Of a stretch of DNA of 20,053 nucleotides, positions 13,840 through 20,053 are shown one piece after another. Below the pieces are notes generated by a model. It ran no database searches, was not told the origin of the DNA, and saw only the letters and a program-made list of their open reading frames with translations. Location of the stretch: positions 1-20,053 of the forward strand of contig CAKRCL010000030.1 in NCBI GenBank assembly GCA_934307335.1. The letters run 5' to 3'. Both the position numbers and the translations under genes were made by a program. How positions within the stretch are numbered: the stretch's first letter is position 1; each line of letters starts with the position of its first letter. The stretch comes from an uncultured Dorea sp. (GTDB lineage Bacteria; Bacillota; Clostridia; Lachnospirales; Lachnospiraceae).

Positions 13840-15288
13840 ATGGAAATGAACAATAAAAATGATATGCCGGTATTTATAGATAATGACCTGGAACCGTATA
13901 CCCTCCTGCATGATATCATTTGTAATTGGTGGGTGATCGTTCTGGGGGCAATTGCAGGTGCTCTTTTGACTTATGTAGTTGTGAGCAGCCGATATGTTCC
14001 GGAATATACAACACAGGCGACATTTGTGGTAGCGTCCAAAGATGATGCGAATGCATACAGCAATCTTAATTCGGCTAATGAGATGGCGAAAAGATTTGAA
14101 AAGATTTTAAAGAGTAATATTATGGAGAAAAAGATCTGTGAGGAGTTGAAGGTAGAAGAACTTAATGCAGATATTCATGCGAAGGTATTGGAAGGTACCA
14201 ATATGCTGGTGCTGAATGTGACGACAGATACTCCGAAGAATTCGATTGATATTATCCGCACGATTATGGATAACTATAGCAGTGTATCGTTATATACGGT
14301 CGGAAGTGCAGTTATGGATGTACTGGAGGAACCGAAGGTTCCTTATATGCCGGATAATGCGCTGAATGCCGGTGAAGAGGCAAAGAAAGGCGGGCTTGCA
14401 GCGGGAGCGCTTATTATCCTGCTGTTGGGACTTATTTCTTATACACGGGATACTATTAAACAGGAGAATGAGGTTGAGAAGAAACTCGACGCAAAAAGTC
14501 TTGGAGCTATCAGCTATGAGTGGAAATATAAGACGGTTCGAGAGCTGCTCCAGCATAAGAATAGAGCAATTCTGGTGGATGACCCGGTAGCGAGCTTCCG
14601 ATTTGTGGAAAGCTATAAGAAGCTGGCGGCGAAAGTAGACTACCGAATGGCCAAAGAGGATCGAAAAGTTCTGGTGATCACCAGTGTGTCGGAGAATGAA
14701 GGTAAATCAACAGTAGCAGCCAACCTTGCGATTACATTGGCAGAGCAGTCAAAAAAAGTACTTTTGATAGACGGAGATATCCGAAGACCTTCACAATTCT
14801 TGATCCTTGGGATGGAGCCTAAGGATGAAAATGAACTGGGAGAGTATCTGAAGGGAAATGGAACGTTCAAAGATATTATTATGACATGTCCTAGAAAGCA
14901 TATGCTGTTCATAGGAGGAAAGAACTGTTATTCTACATCGACAGAATTGCTGAGTTCAGATTCATTTTCAAAATTGGTGAAGACATGCAGAAAAATGGTG
15001 GATTATATAATTATTGATACACCACCGATAGGATTAATCGGAGACGCACAGTTATTTGCACATTATGCAGATGCCGTTATGATCATTGCAAGACAGAATT
15101 ATATGCTTGCTGAGGATATCAATGAAGCAATAGATGATTTCCGCGATGATGGTAGTAAAGTTCTTGGAGTTGCACTTAACGGAGTAAGGACATTTTCAGG
15201 GCTGGCGGACAGTCCGGTAGGTCATTACTATGGAAAATACAACAAATATGGTCGCTATGGCAATTATGGAAAGAGTAAAGGAATGTAA
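13840..15288 (+). CDS. Fused Wzz/BY-type tyrosine kinase (B1)
   Basis: 482 residues: a membrane segment near 28-48, a short Wzz-type region, a second segment near 182-202 (GGLAAGALIILLLGLISY), then a BY-kinase domain. The ATP motifs are canonical: SVSENEGKSTVAANLA (Walker A), LLIDGDIRRPS (Walker A') and YIIIDTPP (Walker B). The C-terminal tail HYYGKYNKYGRYGNYG has six tyrosines. It is the counterpart of A1, which shares the MKKG/AKKGG lead into the second membrane segment but has a degenerate ATP site and a longer tail. BY-kinases control polymer length and export through cycles of Tyr-tail phosphorylation. It begins 13 bp after the DUF5011-like gene with GGGGGAG as ribosome site. Confidence 0.9.
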   Translation: MEMNNKNDMPVFIDNDLEPYTLLHDIICNWWVIVLGAIAGALLTYVVVSSRYVPEYTTQATFVVASKDDANAYSNLNSANEMAKRFEKILKSNIMEKKICEELKVEELNADIHAKVLEGTNMLVLNVTTDTPKNSIDIIRTIMDNYSSVSLYTVGSAVMDVLEEPKVPYMPDNALNAGEEAKKGGLAAGALIILLLGLISYTRDTIKQENEVEKKLDAKSLGAISYEWKYKTVRELLQHKNRAILVDDPVASFRFVESYKKLAAKVDYRMAKEDRKVLVITSVSENEGKSTVAANLAITLAEQSKKVLLIDGDIRRPSQFLILGMEPKDENELGEYLKGNGTFKDIIMTCPRKHMLFIGGKNCYSTSTELLSSDSFSKLVKTCRKMVDYIIIDTPPIGLIGDAQLFAHYADAVMIIARQNYMLAEDINEAIDDFRDDGSKVLGVALNGVRTFSGLADSPVGHYYGKYNKYGRYGNYGKSKGM

Positions 15289-15293
15289 GGTAT

Positions 15294-16835
15294 ATGGGTG
15301 ATTATAGAGACAAATCAGGAAGAGAACATGTGGATGCGCCCGAGAAGATTGATCTGACCAATATTATGTTGGATGTGTATCATGGAGTGAAGAAACTGTG
15401 GTGGTTGATCATCGGGCTTATCGTTTTTTGTGCAGTGCAGTCTTATTTCTCGGTCAGTACCAGTTATCAGTCAAACTATGTAGCTTCAGCCACGGTTTCT
15501 GTGACATCGGTTGGAGGAATGGATTACGTGAATGCACAGTCTGCGCAGCAGATGGCAGAAGTATTTCCATATATTCTTACAAGTGGTGTACTAAAGGATG
15601 TGGTTGCGGAAGATATGGGACTGGATTCCATGCCGGGCAATATCACTGTTGAAGCGGATGAAGGGACGAATCTTCTGACGATATCGGTGTCCGGAAATGA
15701 TCCGCAGATGGCATATGAAACATTGAAATCTGTAATAGAAAATTATCCAAAGGTTGCAGAATTTGTTTTTGGTGAAACGAAACTTACTATTTTAGATGAA
15801 ACAGGAATCCCGACAGATACAAAGCGTGCAGAAGTCATTCGTGGTTCTTACAAGCGAGGAGCTCTGAAAGGGGCGATCATAGGTTGTGTGATCTTGCTCA
15901 TTTATGTATTGTCAAGAAGAACTGTAAAATCGAAAAAAGAGTTAAAGAAAAATATTAATTTGCCGGATCTTGGAAGTATTCCGCATATCCGCACAAAGAA
16001 GCGTAAAAAAGAGACATTTCATAATTCGGTCAGTTTGTTAAATGAACGAATTCCGATGAGTTATCTGGAAGCGGTGAGAAAGCTTAGGATCCGTATCATG
16101 AAGGAGATGGAGACGAAGGGATATCATACATTACTTGTTACCAGTTCCATTCCGGGAGAAGGAAAGACGACGCTTTCAGCAAATTTGGCAATTGCCATTG
16201 CACAGCAGGGCAAGAAAGTACTTTTGATTGATTGTGACTTAAGAAATCCTTCTGTTGCAGGGGTAATGAACGAGCAGGAAGAGCATCCGGGACTTGGAGC
16301 AGTTCTGAAAAAAGAAGTCCCTTTATTAAAAGCGCTGAAGAATGTAGAACTTCCAAAGGAACGGACCAACGAAAAAGGAAAGCTGCATGTTATGTTTGGC
16401 GGACCGGCAGATGGAGACGGTGCCATGATGATCGGAAGCAAACGAATGCAGGCATTGATCCGTGCTTTGAATTCTAAATATGATATTATTATCCTGGATA
16501 CAGCGCCATCAGAACTTCTGGCAGATGCGCCGTTGCTGGCAAAGTATGTGGATGCGGCTTTATATGTTATTCGCAATGATTATACAAAGCTTCGAGAAAT
16601 CCGTGAAGGTGTGGAAAGCCTGGCATTAAGTGGTGTTCATATGATGGGATTTGTATTTAATGGAGATAATTCATCCAGTAAACATGGTTATGGTTACGGA
16701 TATGGCTATAAGCGTTATGGAAGTTATGGCGGTTATGGTTATGGCAAGCATTATGGAAAATATGGTTCTTATGGACATTATGGGACAGCGGAAAAAGGGT
16801 CGACAGACAATAGTGGCCGTGTGATTAAGGAATAA
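15294..16835 (+). CDS. Fused Wzz/BY-type tyrosine kinase with long Tyr tail (B2)
   Basis: 513 residues: a membrane segment near 36-54, a Wzz-like region resembling A2 (AEVFPYILTSGVLKDVV, EGTNLLTISV), a second segment near 190-206 and a kinase domain with Walker A SSIPGEGKTTLSANLA, Walker A' LLIDCDLRNPS and Walker B IIILDTAP, all canonical. The tail (about 463-497) has 12 tyrosines in GY repeats and then a charged end. It is the module B counterpart of A2, which lacks the tail. B1 and B2 are 5 bp apart with UAAGG near the start. Two different fused kinases per module suggest hetero-oligomers with shared phosphorylation, which is inference. Confidence 0.9.
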   Translation: MGDYRDKSGREHVDAPEKIDLTNIMLDVYHGVKKLWWLIIGLIVFCAVQSYFSVSTSYQSNYVASATVSVTSVGGMDYVNAQSAQQMAEVFPYILTSGVLKDVVAEDMGLDSMPGNITVEADEGTNLLTISVSGNDPQMAYETLKSVIENYPKVAEFVFGETKLTILDETGIPTDTKRAEVIRGSYKRGALKGAIIGCVILLIYVLSRRTVKSKKELKKNINLPDLGSIPHIRTKKRKKETFHNSVSLLNERIPMSYLEAVRKLRIRIMKEMETKGYHTLLVTSSIPGEGKTTLSANLAIAIAQQGKKVLLIDCDLRNPSVAGVMNEQEEHPGLGAVLKKEVPLLKALKNVELPKERTNEKGKLHVMFGGPADGDGAMMIGSKRMQALIRALNSKYDIIILDTAPSELLADAPLLAKYVDAALYVIRNDYTKLREIREGVESLALSGVHMMGFVFNGDNSSSKHGYGYGYGYKRYGSYGGYGYGKHYGKYGSYGHYGTAEKGSTDNSGRVIKE

Positions 16836-16848
16836 GGGGGACAGAGGG

Positions 16849-17790
16849 ATGAAGAAATTATTTCGAAAACACAAGAAACGGAAGATCATTGCAATTGTAG
16901 TACTGTTGGTAGTATTGCTTATCGGAGGAATCTATGGCTCGATTCTTTGGAAATTTTACGGAGGATCTGTAGGGGTTGTTTCAAAAGACAAGGTAGATAC
17001 AAAATCTAAAAAGGTTAAAATTGCAAAAGAAGAAAGAAAAGATGAAGATGTTTTCAATGTTTTGTTAGTAGGTACGGATTCCCGAGATCCAGATGCGGAT
17101 CGCGGACGTTCAGATAGTATGATGATGGTATCTTTTAATAAAAAAGAAGGAAAATCAACAGTTATTTCTTTCTTACGAGATTCCCTGGTCAATATTGATG
17201 GACATGGACAGAGCCGTCTTGGTCATACGTATGCGTATGGTGGAGTAGGACTTACGATCAATACATTGAATGAGACTTACGATCTGGATATTCAGAATTA
17301 TATTACAATTAGTTTTGATGATCTGGTAAATGTAATTGATGAAATCGGCGGTGTAACGATATATATCAGTGAAGAAGAGGCTGAATATTACAGACAGAAT
17401 GGTATGCCGGATATTCAGGCAGGAGATGTGACCTTGACGGGTTCACAGGCACTTGCACATGCAAGAAACCGTACATTGGGAAGCGATTTTGAAAGAACAA
17501 GACGTCAGAGAAGTGTTATGTATGGAATCTATCGTAAGATTATTGAGAATAAGGATCCGGCTGCATTACTGCCGCTGATCAATTATGCCGTAAATCATGT
17601 GAAAACGAACATGAGTGTAACGGAAATGTACTCTATGGCGAAGGAAGTGCTGGCTATAGATAATTTGAAAATGCAACAGGCATGTATTCCGCAGGACGGA
17701 ACCTATACCAATGTTGTATATGAGAACATGCAAGTATTAGAGATTGATTTTGACGCAAACAAACAAAAAATCAAGGAACTGTTGTACTAA
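16849..17790 (+). CDS. LytR-CpsA-Psr (LCP) family glycopolymer transferase
   Basis: 313 residues: a basic N-terminus, one membrane segment (about 13-33), and an extracellular LCP domain from about residue 66 with VLLVGTDSRD, RGRSDSMMMVS, ISFLRDSLV, GHTYAYGGV and ALAHARNR...DFERTRRQR. These Arg/Asp-rich blocks bind the pyrophosphate of polyprenyl-linked glycans. LCP enzymes transfer capsule or teichoic-acid type polymers from the lipid carrier to peptidoglycan. As last gene of module B, 13 bp after B2, it would perform surface attachment of the polymer whose length the kinases control. It ends before a strong terminator. Confidence 0.94.
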   Translation: MKKLFRKHKKRKIIAIVVLLVVLLIGGIYGSILWKFYGGSVGVVSKDKVDTKSKKVKIAKEERKDEDVFNVLLVGTDSRDPDADRGRSDSMMMVSFNKKEGKSTVISFLRDSLVNIDGHGQSRLGHTYAYGGVGLTINTLNETYDLDIQNYITISFDDLVNVIDEIGGVTIYISEEEAEYYRQNGMPDIQAGDVTLTGSQALAHARNRTLGSDFERTRRQRSVMYGIYRKIIENKDPAALLPLINYAVNHVKTNMSVTEMYSMAKEVLAIDNLKMQQACIPQDGTYTNVVYENMQVLEIDFDANKQKIKELLY

Positions 17791-17810
17791 GATATAAGTG
17801 TTAAGATATA

Positions 17811-17863
17811 AAAAGCGTTCGATTTTGTCGGTGAGATGAGCCGGTGATTAATCGAACGCTTTT
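17811..17863. terminator. Strong bidirectional terminator
   Basis: AAAAGCGTTCGATT (17811-17824) and AATCGAACGCTTTT (17850-17863) are perfect 14-bp inverted repeats, with a smaller CGG/CCG stem in the loop. A T-rich run follows on each strand. It separates the LCP gene (+) from the convergent regulator remnant (-). Confidence 0.85.
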
Positions 17864-17876
17864 ATTTCATATTATT

Positions 17877-18527
17877 TTATTCCATATTATCTACTAAAAG
17901 CATGTTAAGCTGCTCCAGACGTTTCAGATCTTTTTTTGTAAAAAGTAACTGGTGGCGGAAGTTTTCGGTATGTTCCTGTGGCTTTAGTGTGATCACGCAT
18001 TTGAAAGCGCAGGGCATGAGATCTGCACTGGAAATTCCGCATAAAAGTCCCATTGTAAAATCTCTAAGCTCCAGCGGATTAAAAATGTACAGGAGATCTT
18101 CTTCTAGAGGGTTGTATTGATTTGCGAAAGAAAAACGGATCAGCATGTCGCTGTAAAGTACTCTTCCGGTGTAAAAAATCTCACTGCTTCGTCCATTTGC
18201 AGAAACAGAACAGATTGTCAGTGTTGCTTCGTATGTTCCGGGTTCGCCTTTTTTTTCGTAAATGTCGATGACGCCATCTTTTGTGCGTTGATATCGTCCG
18301 TCGTAAAAGTAAAAATATAATCTGCGCGCCTGGAAGAAAGGGCTTTTTTTGATTCTGCCCGGAGCACTGGACGGTTCGTCTGCAGTTTCCGGAAGATAGG
18401 CAGTGAGCTGGGAAATAGATACTTGAAGAACCTGGCTGATCTCGTATAGTGTTTCAATATCAACGGAAATCTCGCCATTTTCATATTTACAAATGGTTGC
18501 TCTGCTCTTGTGGATGGCATCTGCCAG
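17877..18527 (-). pseudogene. XRE-family regulator, 5' end lost
   Basis: An open frame of 217 codons on the minus strand ends at 17877. Its upstream end reads LADAIHKSRATICKYENGE, the core of an XRE helix-turn-helix, continuing ISVDIETLYEISQVLQVSISQL and then about 170 residues of an unrecognised sensory domain (RRLYFYFYDGRYQRTKDG through LLVDNME). The first helix of the HTH, normally 12-20 residues before LA, is absent. The frame continues upstream only into sequence antisense to the NSS transporter, with a TAA at 18606-18608 and no ATG/GTG/TTG start between. So the gene was cut at about 18527. The internal ATG at 18146 would give only 89 residues without DNA-binding domain. Confidence 0.75.
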
Positions 18528-18528
18528 A

Positions 18529-19869
18529 AGTGCCGTAGGTGTTGGAAATATCTGGAGATTTCCATATCTTTGTGCGAAAGATGGGGGCGGTCTGTTTCTT
18601 TTAGTTTATCTGGTACTTGTATTGACTTTTGGATTTGTATTGTTGACAACGGATGTTGCAATCGGACGAAAAACAAAGAAAAATGCGCTGAGGGCTTTTG
18701 AAGAGCTTAATCCAAAATGGAAGTTTTTGGGGCATTTAACATTTCTTGTTCCAACATTGATCATGACATATTATTCTGTCATCGGTGGCTGGATCGCAAA
18801 GTACTTTTTTACCTATATTGTTTCTGATGGAACGGAGGCTGCGGCAGATGGATATTTTACATCCTTTATTACATCTGATATCGCACCAATCGTCTTTATG
18901 CTGATTTTTCTTGCACTGACTGCCTGGATCGTATTTCGCGGTGTAGAAAAAGGAATTGAAAAATTCTCCAAGATCATTATGCCGGGACTGATCCTTCTGA
19001 TCGTGGTTATTGCGATCTTTTGCCTGACCTTGTCTCATACAGAGGCAGACGGCACGGTCCGTACCGGTCTGCAAGGTCTGTCCGTTTATATAAAACCGGA
19101 TTTTCACGGATTAACCGTAAAACGCTTTTTGGAAATTCTTCTGGATGCGATGAGTCAGCTGTTCTTTTCCTTAAGTGTATCTATGGGAATTATGATTACA
19201 TACGGTTCTTATGTAAAAAATGATGTGAATTTGAATAAAGCGACGAATCAGATTGAGATTTTTGACACAGGTGTTGCATTTCTTGCAGGAATGATGATCA
19301 TACCGGCAGTCTATGTATTTCTTGGGAATGAAGGAATGGCTTCCGGACCGAGCCTGATTTTTATCTCATTGCCAAAAGTTTTCGATGCCATGGGTGTGTT
19401 TGGACGCCCGGCAGCAATCGCTTTCTTTTTGATGATGGGATTTGCAGCGCTGACATCTTGCGTGTCCGTTATGGAAACGCTTGTTGCAAACTGCATGGAG
19501 TTGTACCACAAACCGCGTAAAAAGATGTGCGCGGCAGTTGGTATCTATTCTCTTATCACAGCGGTGCTGATTTGTCTTGGATATAATAAACTTTACTTTG
19601 AGTTGAAGCTTCCGAATGGATCCGTTGGACAGCTGCTAGATGTCATGGATTATATCAGTAACAGCTTCCTGATGCCGTTCATTTCCCTTCTGACCAGTAT
19701 TTTGATCGGCTGGGTGATCGGACCTGACTGGATTATCGGGGAAGTGGAGCGAAACGGAGAACAATTCAAGCGCGCCGGCATGTATCGTTTTATGATACGT
19801 TATGTGGTGCCGGTTGTAATGCTCGTATTGTTCCTGGTGTCTACGGGATTTGCAGATTTGATTTCATAA
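18529..19869 (+). pseudogene. Sodium-dependent NSS (SNF) family transporter, 5' end lost
   Basis: 447 codons beginning SAVGVGNIWRFPYLCAKDGGG, the second half of transmembrane helix 1 of neurotransmitter:sodium symporters, which import amino acids or related solutes with Na+. The rest looks complete, with many membrane helices to the final STGFADLIS. Family members start about 15-25 residues earlier (WGSRLGFILA.AGSAVGLGN). Here the sequence before SAVG is antisense to the regulator gene. The first usable ATG (18493) gives MVALLLWMASAR, has no ribosome site, and places Arg at the position of the conserved Gly of the Na2 sodium site (LeuT Gly20). Probably inactive, unless this start is used by chance. 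Confidence 0.75.
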
Positions 19870-19879
19870 GAAGATTTTT

Positions 19880-20053
19880 CTATTTTCTTAAAATCTCATG
19901 TGGAGCTTCTATTTCATTTGCCAAGGTATGCTCTGTTAATTCTGACATCAATTTTAATTTTTGGTTAATCAACGGTCGCATACAGTTAGGAACATGTTCC
20001 TGATGCGCTCTGTGGATTGCTACACATTCCTTACAGTTTCCATGGTAGCGACA
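19880..20053 (-). CDS. C-terminal part of a small Cys-rich protein (partial)
   Basis: A minus-strand frame is open from the window edge to a TAG at 19880-19882, 57 residues. It begins CRYHGNCKECVAIHRAHQEH and has four cysteines with two histidines (C1, H4, C7, C10, H15), then a charged helical tail (LINQKLKLMSELTEHTLANEIE). The CxxHxxCxxC spacing suggests metal binding. I do not recognise a named family. Its 5' end lies outside the window. It converges with the transporter remnant, the two stops being about 10 bp apart. Confidence 0.5.
   Translation of the reverse strand, partial: CRYHGNCKECVAIHRAHQEHVPNCMRPLINQKLKLMSELTEHTLANEIEAPHEILRK

Noticed and set aside
18218..18676. 152-codon minus-strand frame
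   Set aside because: It runs antisense through the transporter remnant and out of frame over the regulator; it carries no family features, whereas the other frames show XRE and NSS motifs.

Overview
The window looks like a chromosomal segment of a gut-type Clostridium relative, most likely Lachnospiraceae. This is inferred from moderate GC, strong AAGGAGG-type ribosome binding sites, fused Wzz/BY-kinase proteins with Tyr/Gly tails, and the protein families present. Species was not determined.

Layout. 1-90 is the 3' end of an unidentified + strand gene. 298-4990 is a first envelope/exopolysaccharide control module (module A): a membrane-anchored metallophosphoesterase, a DUF5011-like anchored protein, and two fused chain-length/tyrosine-kinase proteins (A1, A2). 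5016-5193 is a compact element of four hairpins inside a perfect 13-bp inverted repeat. A LytTR regulator without the phospho-acceptor aspartate follows on the minus strand (5192-5905).

6099-12081 is a RiPP-like (ribosomal peptide) cassette: a soluble S24/S26-type protease with Ser/His residues, a PqqD-type recognition protein, an HPr-kinase-like ATPase, an ABC exporter, two large precursor-like proteins (134 and 129 aa) sharing an N-terminal block ending EYVAAC, and a radical SAM/SPASM enzyme. A 43-bp upstream element, 36/43 identical, precedes both precursor genes at the same distance from good promoters.

12157-17790 is a second envelope module (module B): a CpsB-like PHP phosphatase, a second DUF5011-like protein, two more fused BY-kinases (B1, B2) and an LCP-family glycopolymer transferase. 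Modules A and B are paralogous and flank the peptide cassette. A strong bidirectional terminator follows at 17811-17863.

The right edge holds a convincing scar. An XRE regulator (minus) and a sodium-dependent NSS transporter (plus) have each lost their 5' end at one breakpoint near 18527, as if a divergent pair had lost its shared centre. A partial Cys-rich small protein enters from the right on the minus strand.

Working model, largely inferred: modules A and B control surface polysaccharide assembly through tyrosine phosphorylation and LCP attachment. The cassette between them makes, modifies, cleaves and exports one or two unusually large ribosomal products, possibly under the orphan LytTR regulator.
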